Assembly: GCA_001910725.1 (NCBI GenBank)
Contig: MJGA01000014.1
Coordinates: 372,001-436,000 of the forward strand
DNA from: Phanerodontia chrysosporium
Taxonomy: Eukaryota > Basidiomycota > Agaricomycetes > Polyporales > Phanerochaetaceae
DNA: 64,000 bases
Direction of reading: 5' to 3'
Below, one piece after another: positions 10,270-21,550 of the stretch; the stretch's first letter is position 1; the number at the start of each line of letters is the position of its first letter. The position numbers and the translations under genes were made by a program. The notes beneath the pieces were generated by a model. It was not told where the DNA came from, ran no database searches, and was given only the letters and a program-made list of their open reading frames with translations.

Positions 10270-12840
10270 GTAGCGGATACATCGGCTTCGGACGACATAG
10301 GTATCTTATCAGGATCTGCATTCTTAGCCTACATAGCCCGTCAATAGCAATGTTTTGCATGATCTAGTGCTCACGGTGACTTCCACTCGATCTTGCCTGG
10401 TATAGTAATAATAATCTCCGTGTTACGATAGCGGTATTCGCATCCCTTTTTTTCAAGTCTTGGGAATCCTTCGAATTTTGGATGACCTCCTGTGCAGATC
10501 AATGAAGCACTAGCATATGAACGCCACTTCGGTAGGATAGCGCCGCTGCCGCGTCAGACATGTCTGGCCCTTTCGAACGTGCGGCTCTACAAATTCCTCG
10601 AAAAACCGAACGGGATTGGCGAGAACGCACGCGTGTCTATCTTACGCGACGCACCGCAGGCAGCTCCTATCTCTTGCGACCCAATCACTGATGCACTCGT
10701 CCAACGCATGCGCGAGATCAGGCCCAACGCCGAGCCGTGCGGTGCCTGCGATCGCGGTGCCTAGCACGGCACACGCGCGAAATCCGTCGTCGGAGCAGAT
10801 AACGACCGCTGCGGCAGCAATCCGCGCGCGCGCCACACGCCCGCCGAGGGCCCGATACCGCCCCAGCGGAAGCAGAAACGCAAGCAGCTGCGGCTGCTGT
10901 CGCACGCAGCCGCAGACACGAAAAAAAAGGGGCCACTCTCTTCTGCACGCACGCCGGGCGCGGGCCTCGTTTTGGGCGGGGGCGTGTGAGCCCCGGGTCG
11001 TCCGCGATCGAGGGGCTTGCCCCGGCGCAGCCAGTCGAACGGGGGCGTCCGAGACACCCGCGGCGGGTCCCACGCCTGGGGGCTCTGGTTCTGAGTGCCC
11101 CGCCCCGGGCGCGGCCGGAATGGGGCGCGCGCTGCGGGCGGGTCGCTCGCACTTGGGCGGGTGAGGCGCCGCGCGGGCACCCCGGCGGCGGCGCGGGCCG
11201 CGTCCCTGCGTGGCGTGCGTCCCGTGACGCGGCGGGTGGCGGCGTGGGGAGGCACGTTCGCACGTCGTGCAGGGCCATGTGATGGCCCGTCCTGCGGGCG
11301 GCGCAGCGGCCGACGCGCTAAGGGGCGTGCGAAGGGCTCGCTGAGAGAGTCAGCGCCGGGCCGAGGGCCTCGTCTCGCCGGCAGGTGTGCCGCGTGGGCG
11401 AGCGCATGGCGCGGCTCTGTCGCCTTTTCGCGGTGCCATGCGGGGTCGCGGCGCGGGGTAGGACGCTCGCCGGCGTCGCTGTCATCGCGACCGCACGGCG
11501 CCCGTCGACGCTCGACCGCGTGGCGGCGCACGCTGGCGTGTGAGCCCCGGACTGGTTGCTGGGAACGAAGGGGCGCAAACGGCTATGATCGGGCGTCCTG
11601 CTTGACGGGCGGGCGAAAGCGCAGCAGAGCGGCGGGAAGCAGAAAACACGAGCCAGACGAGAGCCGGAGGCAATGAACGTGCCACTCGTGCGTGTCGGCG
11701 GGGCTCTGTAGCCAACGGGGCTCCTCTTGTAGTGTAGCCGTATGCGAGCGCAAGCCATGTCGGACGACAGACGGTCTCCTAGCTGGAGTCCTGGTGGCTA
11801 CCGGTTGCCACAGCGAAGCACAAGGGTCCGAGAGGGGTATCCAGCGGAAATTGTCCGGTTTGATTATGTAAATGATAGAGTGTGCGGAGAAATCTTGGAG
11901 ACGGACACATGTCAGGACCCGCCTGTGAGACCCCGAAGACTCCGTACCGTGATGGTCAATATCAAGGCTGGCACGCAAGCGCGTCCGTTTGACATTAGTC
12001 CGTAAACAGCTACGTGCCTCGAAAGCCTTTCTATAACTGCGAAAAAGCGGCTTTAGGATATAGGACATTCTATGAAGTGGCTGTGCCGCACCTGCGCATA
12101 GAGCTCATACAATAGGCTCAGTGCAAATCAACGATTGCCTGCCGACACGGGATCTGCGCAAACTCTGAGGTTGATGAACACGCATCTGGATGGACTTGTG
12201 AAACGAGATGAACTCTGACCTTGTACGGGATATTCCCTTGTTTATTCCTCTGGCGTCACACTGCATCTTTGTCGCGCTGCAGCTCATCGACGACATTCAC
12301 GGCCACTTGCGCTGCCAGGTTCTGTCAAAAAAACTGCAGACAATCGATCTCAGCTCAGCAGTAAGTCGATTGTGTCAGCATTTCGGTGCAGAGCCGTCGT
12401 GTGAGGGCGGCTTAGCAACAACTGCAATGGACGGCTCTGCGCTGGTCCCGTCGCATGCCATGACATCGCACCCTTTGGAATACGCACGTTCGCTCGACAT
12501 CTTGCCTCGATGACACAACCTGTGTGTACGAATGCTAACGTCATGCTAGAGGCATGACGCCGTCGGCCAGCAAAGCAAAGAGGTGTCAGGGGTCTGTCCA
12601 GATATGACACCTGTGCGGAAAACCGCGGATGTCGAGCTATGTCAAGGGCTCTAGCACTGGCTCGGCACAGCAGGACGCAGCTCATTGATCATGCAAGCGA
12701 TTGACGTCATCAGGAGACTGGGAGAGCGGGAGGCGGTGCGGGGTAAACAAGAAGATGCTCGGGACAAGGATCTTGTGATTTTGATGTCGAACAACAAAAT
12801 CGCGGCGGGCGGCTCTCAGAGCACGGAACATGTGCAAGAC
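10270..12840. other. Gene-poor stretch with GC-rich core
   Basis: About 2.6 kb without a convincing gene. From roughly 10780 to 11700 the sequence is extremely GC-rich, and every frame stays open by composition (Arg/Ala/Pro-rich translations on both strands). I treat those frames as non-coding. A GTGTGAGCCCCGG motif occurs twice, at about 10983 and 11536. The flanks (10270-10780 and 11750-12840) are of ordinary composition with no recognisable domain. Confidence 0.5.
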
Positions 12841-12849
12841 GGAGGGACA

Positions 12850-12965
12850 TTCGTATGGTGGATTTTTTGTTCTGGTTCAATGTCTCGGCACAGAGGTTGC
12901 ATCAGCCGAGATGCCGCTGATGGGAGGTCACGGCGCGTGACGCGCGCAAGTCGGGACACCGGACA
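12850..12965 (+). repeat. Left arm of a dispersed inverted repeat pair
   Basis: Starts at GTATGGTGGATTTTTTGTTC, continues to a GTCTCGGCAC box, and ends at GGGACACCGGACACC. The same boxes in the same order occur on the opposite strand at about 17425-17562, while the sequence between boxes is diverged. Together they bracket the repeat island, either as two inverted copies of a short element or as degenerate termini of a larger one. Confidence 0.55.
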
Positions 12966-13129
12966 CCTTCTGCTGCTGTAGCTATCAGTAGATTGATCCC
13001 AAGGCACGATCAGGACCAGTTGTAACCCCATGTCATGCTTGCTCGTAGAATATGCAAGAGTATGCATTGTAAAAAAAAGGCTATTTCGAAAATTCAAGGG
13101 ACTGACACAAAAATAGAGCAAAAAATATT

Positions 13130-13205
13130 ATTTACGCGCGGGGTTCGAACTAAGAGCTCTTACACCTAACACCGAGCGCTACAACTCTTCAGCGAAAAGC
13201 TCTTA
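13130..13205 (-). other. tRNA-like / Pol III box B-like sequence
   Basis: Read leftward it contains TAGCGCTCGGTG (box A-like), then GTTCGAACCCC (box B-like), and soon after a T6 run that could stop Pol III. It does not fold into a convincing cloverleaf, because the T-arm stem fails. I would call it a tRNA-derived relic or SINE head rather than a tRNA gene. Confidence 0.25.
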
Positions 13206-13557
13206 TTAATTGTAACTTGGTCAATACTATGATCCCAATAAGTTATTGAGCGTGCATGGCCAAAGCTATGTGTTTGGAATGAACTTGAGTGTTGTGCCCT
13301 CTATCTGAATGCACTCAAATCAGTGCATATACTGGCAACCACAAGAAGGAGTGTGTGAACATGGTGAAGGACAAGCTCTGGAGTTTGTTGTACTGGTTTA
13401 TGGTGAAATCAAGCAGGCTGGAAATCAGTGATGACCAAAAACTTGAACACTATAGCAAAGGAGAATTGTTAATGAGTAAACATGAGTCCAATATGTGACA
13501 TGTACAGGTGGGCACACGCTAAAGCTGGTAGCAACTCTGGCTCACTTGCAGGTCATT

Positions 13558-13780
13558 TGTCAAGATGCGTGTCAGAGATTGGGCCAGAAAACAGAGAGCA
13601 GGGTCAGAGAAGCAGTATTTGGAGGTCAGATGGCAGTTGGCTTCAGCCTTGAAGGGCTGCGCCCTCGGCAGTCTGCATTGCCTGGATTTTGAAGTCAGAG
13701 ATTCAGAGAAGTGGCAGGGTTCGGGCCCACACAGAGATTGCGGGAAGGGATTAAGCAGAGTCGTGAAGGTACAGGGGAAC
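13558..13780 (-). repeat. Family-2 LTR fragment, reverse orientation
   Basis: Matches, in reverse complement, the last 220 bp of the complete family-2 LTR at 14899-15429, including the terminal TGTCAAG..GCG edge and the GGCAGTTGGCTTCAGCCTT block. It ends abruptly at the family-1 LTR starting at 13781. With the forward fragment at 14470-14669 it forms an inverted repeat around that LTR. Confidence 0.75.
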
Positions 13781-14469
13781 TGTCACGGATGTGATGGTGC
13801 AGCCCTATTTTTCGCTGATTTTTGGCTATTTTCCTCGATTAATCCAACGGGCAAGCAGCCCTCGCGCCGTCTGGAGTCCTAGCCGCCCACACTCAGCGCC
13901 TGACCACCCAGCGCCAGCGCCCTGATGGCGCATCACCCTTAGACGCCAGCGCATCCCGCTGCGCGCTCAGACACTGCCCGGATCACCGGTCTGCCTTGCA
14001 ACTGGTCCCCTGGATCGCCGAGGAGGCACTGTCAACCCTGATGACTCCCCTCACCGAGACACGCCGAGCTGATCAGCCTGATGACACAGCCTCGGCCCAA
14101 ACGCAGCCTCGAGACACTGCCAGCTGACACAGCCTCGTGACATAGCCCCTGCACAGCCTCGCCACGCAGCCCGCATCGCAGCCTCGCTGGCTATGCCAAG
14201 CACTGCCCATCAGCTTAGGTAATCATACAGCCTGCCCTAAAGACTCTGTAGTATATAAGGGTAGCACTCCTCGCTCCTGTCTGTCATTTCAACCTCTTGG
14301 TCAATACGGACAGGTAAGCTGCACTTTGTATTTCCTTACTTACATTCAATAATAACTTGGTCAATACAGACAGCTGCACAAGGTGCTCGTCGCTGCGTGA
14401 CTCGCTCTGCCATGTCATCTCGTCGACCTCCCCATTTGTGCTCCCTCGTTAAGCCTTCGCTTCACGACA
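13781..14469 (+). repeat. Family-1 Ty3/gypsy solo LTR (689 bp)
   Basis: A TG...CA LTR related along its length to the 695-bp LTRs of the complete element at 48652-56352, in the opposite orientation to them. It keeps the TATATAAGG promoter box (about 14263), the paired 18-bp repeats (14296-14313 and 14356-14373) and the 60-nt spacer between them. No 5-bp target duplication is seen (GGAAC before, AATCC after), so the ends were probably reshuffled by recombination with flanking family-2 sequence. Confidence 0.85.
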
Positions 14470-14669
14470 AATCCCTTTTTGCAATCTCTGTGTGGGCCTG
14501 AAACCTGCTGCTTCTCCGTATCTCCAACTCTAAAATCCAGGCAACACAGACCACCAAGGGTGCAGCCCTTCAAGGCTGGAGCCAACTGCCATCTAATTCC
14601 TGACCTTCGCTTTCTCTGATCCCTTCTCCATTCTCCAGCCCCATCTTCGCCACGCACCTTGACACTGCC
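14470..14669 (+). repeat. Family-2 LTR fragment, forward orientation
   Basis: Matches the 3' 200 bp of the complete family-2 LTR (AATCYCTGTGTGGGCC block to the CACCTTGACA end). It abuts a family-1 LTR on each side, and its 5' part is missing. Confidence 0.75.
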
Positions 14670-15444
14670 CTGGAGTACAGTGGTATATAAGAGTAGCTCT
14701 CCTTGCTCCTGTCTGTTATCTCGACCTCTTGATCAATACAGGCAGGTAAACCTCCGTTTGTATAGTAATAAATCACGCTAATAGTATCTTGGTCAATATG
14801 AACAGCTGTATAAGTTATGCGTCACTGCGTGACTCACTCCACTGCACCTCGTCGTTGTCGTCCCCATCTGTCCTCCCTTGTGTAGCGTTGAGCCCTAGTG
14901 TCATGGCGCTGAAATCCCGAGCCAACTCCGGTCATGGAGAACGCCGGAGTTCGAGGGAAGCTACGGAGTAGCACGGACATTCGGAGTTGCGACTCCGGTT
15001 GGTTGCTAAGGTCTTTCTTCACCACATGCCTTCATCATCTCGCAAAACCTTTACCCCTTCGTTCCTGAGACAAATCCCAGATTGGAAGTATGATATGTTC
15101 TGTACATCTCCGACCATCTCCACGAACTCCGGACTCAGTAGTATATAAGCTCCCGCGCTAGCACTTGTATCCTCAGTTCGGATATCGACTTAGGTCCCCC
15201 TTGTACCTTCTCGACTCTGCTTAATCCTTTCTCGCAATCTCTGTGTGGGCCCGAACCCCGCCACTTCTCCGTATCTCCGACTCCGAAATCCAGGCAACGC
15301 AGACCGCCGAGGGCGCAGCCCTTTAAGGCTGAAGCCAACTGCCATCCGACCTCCGACCTCCGCCCTTCTCCGACCCTTTCTCCGCTCCGTCCTCCGTTCT
15401 CCGGCCCATCTCCGACCCGCACCTTGACACCTAGCTCCACGACA
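14670..15444 (+). repeat. Family-1 LTR, 5'-truncated and split by a nested LTR
   Basis: Begins inside a family-1 LTR (CTGCCCT.. just before the TATATAAG box at about 14689). It holds the paired 18-bp repeats (14728-14745 and 14788-14805), is cut at 14898 by a complete family-2 LTR, and resumes for ten bases (15435-15444, ending CTCCACGACA). It is the most diverged family-1 copy in the window, so the oldest by eye. Confidence 0.8.
14899..15429 (+). repeat. Complete family-2 solo LTR (531 bp) with target duplication
   Basis: TGTCATGG...CCTTGACA, bounded by a perfect 5-bp duplication CCTAG (14894-14898 and 15430-15434). It contains a TATATAAGC box near 15145. It inserted into the family-1 LTR copy around it and then lost its internal part by LTR-LTR recombination. 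The internal coding part of family 2 is not in this window, so its superfamily is unproven; 5-bp duplications and TG..CA ends suit Ty3/gypsy or Ty1/copia. Confidence 0.88.
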
Positions 15445-16003
15445 GCAGAGAGTTGCAGAAGTTCACAGACACACACAAGAAGCTTAAGACCAAAGGGGGT
15501 CTTGTGCTGCCACTACCTACAACAGAAAAGGCATTTTATACTACTTTACTCAGTTGCACTACATCAGAACTATACAGTACAATGTTCCTACACCATCCGA
15601 CAGTGGTGAAACTGCTTAATGAAGCATGCAAGGCATCGGCAACAAGACTGTGAGGTCTATGAGAGGATTGCAGCAGGCGGCGAGAGCTGGTGCACAGGCA
15701 AATACTTGGGCCCGAGCAGATGCTACTCGGGCACAGTGTGGGACGCATGTGGTGAGGTGCTCGGCAGGTGTTTAGCATCAGGTGTATGACTCAGGGTGCT
15801 GCCATGTTGGCTGCAATGTGCTCGGGGGAACTCGGGCAGGCATATGGTGCACCGGTCTTGACTTCAGTTTTATCAGCGAATGATACAGGGCGCAGGAAAC
15901 ACATGTTCTGGTGTGTTGGCAGGTGCAGCGGCAAGCTGTAACCCGACCGCTCAGGTTACAACAGACATTGGTACGAACGAACTCTTTAGTTACACATGGA
16001 CCC

Positions 16004-16698
16004 TGTCGCGGAGCGAAGGCTCAACGCTTCACAAGGGAGGACAGATGGGGAGGTCGACAACGAGGCGCAGCGGAGCGGGTCACGCGGCGACGAACAAACT
16101 TGCGCAGCTGTCCGTATTGACCAAGATAGTATTAGCAAACTATTCTACCATACAAACTGGGGCTTACCTGTCCGTATTGACCAAGAGGTCGAGATGACGG
16201 ACAGGAGCGAGGGGAGCTACCCTTATATACTACAGTACTCTAGGGCAGGCTGTACGATTACATAAGCTGATGGGCAGTGCTCAGCATAGCCAGCAAGGCT
16301 GCGACGCGGACTGCGCGGCGAGGCTGTGCTGGGGCTGCGTCACGAGGCTGCGTCAGCTGGCAGTGTCTCGAGGCTGCGTCGGGCCGAGGCTGTGTCATTA
16401 GGCTGATCAGCTCGGCATGTCTCGGCGAGGGGAGTCATCAGGGTTGACAGTGCCTCCTCGGCGATCCGGGGGACCGGTTGCAAGGCGGACCGGTGATCCG
16501 GGCAGTGTCTGAGCGCGCAGCGGGATGCGCTGGCGTCTAAGGGTGATGCGCCATCAGGGCGCTGGCGCTGGGTGGCCAGGCGCTGAGCGTGGGCGGCTAG
16601 GACTCCAGACGGCGCGAGGGCTGCTCGCCCGTTGGATTAATCGAGGAAAATAGCTGAAAATCAGCGAAAAATAGGGCTGCGCGGCCACATCCGTGACA
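16004..16698 (-). repeat. Family-1 Ty3/gypsy solo LTR (695 bp) with target duplication
   Basis: Same length and orientation as the LTRs of the complete element at 48652-56352, flanked by a perfect 5-bp duplication GACCC (15999-16003 and 16699-16703). The paired 18-bp repeats are at 16108-16125 and 16168-16185. Scattered differences from the complete element's LTRs show it is an older insertion. Confidence 0.93.
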
Positions 16699-17186
16699 GA
16701 CCCATACGCCCCGACACTCTTTCCTTTTTAGTATACACACCCACCTTTCCTTCCCTGCTCCACTTCTCCCCTCCGTCATCACCGCTCCTTGTTTGAACCT
16801 TGTTTCTCGGACTCTTATAATTTTCGCCCTTGAGCTGTGGTCTTCAGTCTCTTCCCCCCCACCTCGAAGAATACATCTTGTGCTAATTCTTGCTTGGAAT
16901 TGAGTGTCTCGCCACCACACAGCAAGGTTACACAAGCAGGGCGCATCAGCGAGCATTTTCTATTTGTTTATTGCCTATTCTAGATACACAGAAGTATGGC
17001 TAAGTAGGTTATAAAAGCTGTAGAAAATCGCTAAAATATATTATCTGGTTATCCTCCTACATCCCAGAGTCTGCACATTACAACACCGAGCCACCCAACT
17101 GTTTATTATATTTGGCGCTACCTCATAGCAAGATATTCTGCGAGTGTGGCTGAAACGATACACGGACTATCATTTTCGCAAACGTA

Positions 17187-17272
17187 GAATGTGCAAGATT
17201 GTGGTGCTATGGTACTAGCGCAGCATTTTCCCATGTGAGTGCTATTGGTTCGAATCCTAAGGTTTGCATATT
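17187..17272 (+). other. tRNA-Gly-like relic (possible SINE head)
   Basis: Has TGGTGCTATGGTACTAGCGC (box A-like), a possible CCC anticodon region, GGTTCGAATCC (perfect box B), and acceptor-like ends TGCAAG / GTTTGCA that pair imperfectly. A T6 run follows directly. The anticodon and T stems contain mismatches, so I do not call a functional tRNA. Confidence 0.3.
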
Positions 17273-17424
17273 TTTTGATCATTTTAACGATTTTTGTGTA
17301 TGCAGTTCTCTTCTATTGAGATACTACAGCTAGATACAGGTATTAATGAACATAGACACACTGTCTTTTGTGCTGTTCTATTATGCATAACAGCTGCTTC
17401 CTCGAGCCCTTACCAGCTTTACCT

Positions 17425-17562
17425 GCAGGGGTGTCCGGTGTCCCCAAATCCCGCATGTCACTGTCTTGATCATCTAGTCACAAATCAGTCACTCCTCACG
17501 CGCGGCATCACGGTTTGCGTGCCGAGACTCAACCAGAACAAAAAATCCACCATACATTCGAG
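17425..17562 (-). repeat. Right arm of the dispersed inverted repeat pair
   Basis: Reverse-complement counterpart of 12850-12965: GGTGTCCGGTGTCCCC at its left edge, GTGCCGAGACTC, then AACCAGAACAAAAAATCCAC. Only the boxes are conserved; the middle is of different length and sequence. Confidence 0.55.
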
Positions 17563-17569
17563 ATCCGGA

Positions 17570-18386
17570 GGTCAAGCACGTTTGAGGGCTCGGAAGCGCA
17601 GCGAGGACTCGGAAGATAGGACGGCGAGCCACGCTGACTCGGAATGTGGCCAGGTACGTTCAGGAGTAAAGTAACGAGGCCGGGTGCACTTCGGGGGCAC
17701 AGACCGTGTGGAATGCAGGCAGATGCGAGCCTAGATGCATTTTTGTTTATTTTTTGTGCGACGGCATCGATAGCGTGCTCGTCGCCCTCGAGGCCGTGCT
17801 CGTCGATGGGAGGAATGTCCAGATTAGGCAACGGCGGTGGCGGGGAGGCCGGTGGCAAAGCGCAACGGCCGAACGGCAGAGGCCGCGGAGCCAATGAGGA
17901 TGCGCGGACGGGCACAGCCGAAGCCACGACGGCGGGGGTCACGTGCGCCGGCTCGGAAGGACGCGGGCGGGGTTTCCGCAGGAATTGTTGAGACGAAAAT
18001 CGAGCAAGGGGGCAATTATCGCTCCACGGCCTCTCCTCGTCTTTCCACCTCTCGACACTGCTCCTGCCTTTCCTCTGCAACACCCATGTCGTCCCCGACG
18101 CTGCTCTAGTCGCCGCCCACACCGTCCAAAACACCAGCTCCGAGCTTGAAGCGCGTTTTGACGCCAGCCAGGGTCGCTCTGTCACTATAGTCACAGCCTG
18201 GGGTTTCCCGTCCCCGTCCAGCCTTGCCTGCTTTTGGCTGCCGCACGTCCAGGAGCATCACCGCCTGACCTTCCTTCCTGCCGCCTCTTCTTCGCCTCAC
18301 CTTTTTTCTCCTCTTAAACACCCCGGATATTTGCCTGCGGAGCGTCTCCGCACCTGTTACCCTCCGCGCCCTCGCTGGTCGCCTCC
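17570..18386. other. Upstream region of the Reg1-type gene
   Basis: About 800 bp. A long leftward open frame here (18194-17529) is Pro/Ala/Ser-rich with no recognisable domain, and I do not accept it. The last 350 bp are strongly pyrimidine-rich on the + strand, as in long fungal 5' leaders, so this is probably the promoter and 5' UTR of the downstream gene. Confidence 0.45.
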
Positions 18387-21300
18387 ATGATGCCTGTACC
18401 AGCAACCCTCACGAGTTATCTTCCTGTACTACTACATTCCGTCACGAACCAGCCCCTCCCCGACGACTCCTCATACTCCGTACAACCTGAAGGCCAGGTC
18501 GACTACCTCTCCCACGAATGGCGTGAAGAAGACGTCTGGCGGTCATGGCGAAGCATGACCCGCCAGAAGAACGCCATCGCCAACGGCATGCGCCTTGAGA
18601 ACGCGAGTTGGCGGACATGGTGGAAGCAGAGGAACAAGCTGAAGACTGTCAGTCCCGAGACACTCAACTGGTACGCTTTCCCCACCTCCTTCATTTCCCC
18701 TGCCGCTCGTCACGCTGCGGGCTCTGCTGATGCCCCGCATCTGATGACGACGCCTTGCGGCATCCCCATCAACCCTCTCTCCTGCGGGTGTCGTTGTGCT
18801 CACATCCCGCCACAGGTTGAAAGACTCGGACGTGACCTGGCTTTACGGCCCGTTGCACGTTGGCTCCGACTGGAGCAAGCCCGCACATCAAGAACCCCCG
18901 CCATCACCCAACGCCCACAGACAGAACAGCCTCGATTCCGCCGGCCACTCGAGAGCCGCAACTCCGTCGGGCAAGAAGCCCATCCTCAAGCGGCGCAGCA
19001 TCAGCCAGCTCCTCTCATTACCGCAAAGCCCGTTCTTCAACCAGGATCTCGAGGACACTGATGACGAAGACGATCACCACAGCGGTGACGAGCAGGAGGC
19101 ATCACGACCGCCGCTCATGCACACCAAGAGTGACACACATATAAGTTGGCGGTCTCGGCCGTTCCGCAAGACTTCTCCACCTCGCATCATCGCTCCAGAC
19201 CATTCTCCAACAGATAGCTACTTCCCGAACACTTCTGGCACCACTTCGAGCGATACCTCTAACACCACTGGAAGCTCCCAAGACCTGAGCACAGCGTCTA
19301 CCTCCGGTGCGGAGGGGTCCGGTCATGGGAAGAAGAAGCACATCAGTTTCAACACCTTTGTCGAGCAGTACATTGCCATTGAGAAGCCGAAGAGGCGGAA
19401 AGGGCAGCATTTCTACACGGACCCTGTGTATGATGACGGGTCAGTTTCATTTCCCCTGCGTTGGATTGTACTGCACTAATCATCTGCCTTGTTGCCGACA
19501 GATATGACGATGAGTCCGAGACTGGCGAGGAAGAGGAGTCTGATGACCCTACCTCGTTTTACGTCGAGGAGGCGTCGGCAATAAGGTCGGATTCCGACGA
19601 TGAAGATGAGGACGATGTCCTCGAGATGCGCTCGAGTCGCTCCAGGTCGTCATCAGCGTCGTCGAGATCAGCCCCGTCAGCTATGCGGACAACCAGCCCA
19701 CCCTCCGCGGGATCTTCTCGCCGTCCGCCACTCACCCGGCAGTCATCGACAGACCGGGAACGTATGACCATCGCGCCAATTCCTCCCACCATCCTGAAGA
19801 CCACTGGTGTTGGCAACAACCTCGTCACAATCGGGGAGGACAGGCTCATACCCCAGAAGGAGGTCGAGCTTGTCTACGTACCGCCGTCGAACAGCATATA
19901 CAGCCATCCGGGAACTCCGTCCGTTGGCGTCGAAGATGTGTATCACCACCGGGAGTCATACTTCAGTGTCGGCACGGAGCGGCCTCCTATCCAGTCTCGG
20001 TCCGCCGATTCCTCACCCGTGATGGGCACGTCTAGCCTTCCGCACTCCACCCGTCAATCCTCCCACGGCAACCTCCAGCAGTTCTTCGTGCATCATCAGC
20101 CTGTGTACGAGTCGCCGATGCACACTGACGACATCCGTGACGAAGATGCGTACGATTACTTTGGTGGATCCGACTTCGGCGAGGAGTACATCGTTCGTCG
20201 GTCGCATAGTCATAGGACGAGACGTAGCCCGCCGGACGTACGCACCGACGACGTCGGAGGAAGGAGTCAGGACCCCTACACCCACGGTGGTTCTTCCAGT
20301 ATCGCTTCTGGAGGGTCAACAGCGACCGTTGGTCGTCGCCTATGTCCGCCAGTCCAAGGATCGTGGTCAACGAGGTGGCTGGTGCCGAGGAAGAGCGGGA
20401 AGAGATGACGACGAGCAGTGGCTCACCGCATGAGGCGAATCGTGAACTGCCCATTCTACGGAAGGCCGGTACGCGGATAGAGGATGATATCCCACTGGCC
20501 GTGTCTTACATCGACCACGGTCCTGCTATACCCGTCCCCGTTCCGAAGATTGCTACGCAATCGACGTCCAACCCGCCTCCAGAGCCGGGCTTTCTCTCGC
20601 CCACTGAGGCCTCCATTCCTACTCGTGGCCGCTCGCCAGGGTGTTCTCCTGTGAGCGGCTCGACGACCACCGGTTCTTGTTCGTACTCAAGCGATTCCAG
20701 GGATTCCAGGTCTGAGTCCCGCGGGAGGTCGTCGACCCGGAACTCGTCGTATTCAGATCGCGAGCGGTCGTCAAGCAGAGGTACGAACTCGCCCATTGGC
20801 AGCATCTCGCCAACGGGCTCGGCGATTGGCATGGGAGCAGGATATGCATCAGGTAGGGTGCGGGACGGCCGCGGCGGAGGGCGGGTCTTCCGCCGTGACG
20901 AGGAGCGGGGCCGGGATCGCACTGGACGGCGGATAGGCGACAGTCTGAGTCCGCCGAGCGTCATTGGCTCGCCCTCGAGGAGCATCAGCGACGATTTTCC
21001 GCCGTATTCGCCCATCCTCGACAAGGGCGACATGTCGGCGTCCACCGCCTCCGTGAGCGGCTCTTCGGTCTCCGGATCGTCGACCGCCAGCGTCGCGACG
21101 GAAGCCACGGTTGCCCCGCCGCAAGCCGATGGCAGACCCACGGAGCCTCAGGGTCGCGGTGCGTCGAACTCGTACAAACCTTCGCATATTCCAATACCAT
21201 CGCCGATACCCGAGGAGGAAGAAACCAGGTCTCGCCAGCCCACGCCTGCCAACTCGCCTGTTCGTGCCTTCTCGTCCCCTGCCCATACACCCACGCCGAC

Positions 21301-21550
21301 CCACGGTTCTCCTCTCGCAGCTACCCCCGCACCCAAGTCTCGCCCGTCCGAACCGGTAACCTCGCCATCGGAGGCACAGGCGACGCCGAGCTCGCCGACG
21401 CTGCCTGGCACGTCGCAGTCACGCATTCGCAGCCCCGAGCGCGAGAAGCGCGAGGGCGGACACGAGCAGCAGGGCACGCTGGTGGGGCGCGCGGCCGAGA
21501 TTGTGTCCTCGGCGCGGGGCTTGCTGGGTGCGATATGGAACGCCGTATGA
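18387..21550 (+). CDS. REG1: Reg1-type regulatory subunit of protein phosphatase 1
   Basis: Exons 18387-18670, 18816-19439, 19502-20237 and 20300-21550 give 964 residues with agreeing phases. An N-terminal DUF1752-type block (about residues 37-115) contains VDYLSHEW, RLENASWRTWWKQ and KTVSPETLNWLKDSDVTWLYGPL. Near residue 268 is KKKHISFNTFVEQYIAIE, the RVxF-like phosphatase-binding site of the Reg1/Reg2 family. An ILKRRSISQLL motif precedes it. The remainder is a long Ser/Pro/Thr-rich disordered tail. By family knowledge Reg1 targets the PP1 catalytic subunit (Glc7) to Snf1 kinase and controls glucose repression. The tail is rich in SP/TP sites, so phosphorylation control is likely. The 62-nt third intron was picked because it alone joins the two long frames. 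Confidence 0.88.

Noticed and set aside
10616..11758. Several 140-250 codon frames on both strands
   Set aside because: All overlap each other in a GC-rich block where stop codons are rare. Translations are Arg/Ala/Pro-rich without motifs or splice structure.
15453..15653. Short + strand frame MQKFTDTHKKLKTKG after the nested LTR
   Set aside because: 66 residues without a family, located among repeats with no splice partners. It might be a transposon relic, but nothing in the sequence supports a name.
13558..16698. Possible CRISPR-like or satellite array because TTGGTCAATACGGACAG recurs
   Set aside because: The repeats occur strictly in pairs within LTRs, once per LTR, with no array of spacers.
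17187..17272. Functional tRNA-Gly gene
   Set aside because: Box B is perfect, but the anticodon and T stems contain mismatches and the D arm is irregular.
17529..18194. Leftward 221-codon open frame
   Set aside because: Pro/Ala/Ser composition from a GC- and pyrimidine-rich leader. It runs into the dispersed repeat and shows no domain; the + strand has a better explanation as promoter and 5' UTR of the Reg1-type gene.
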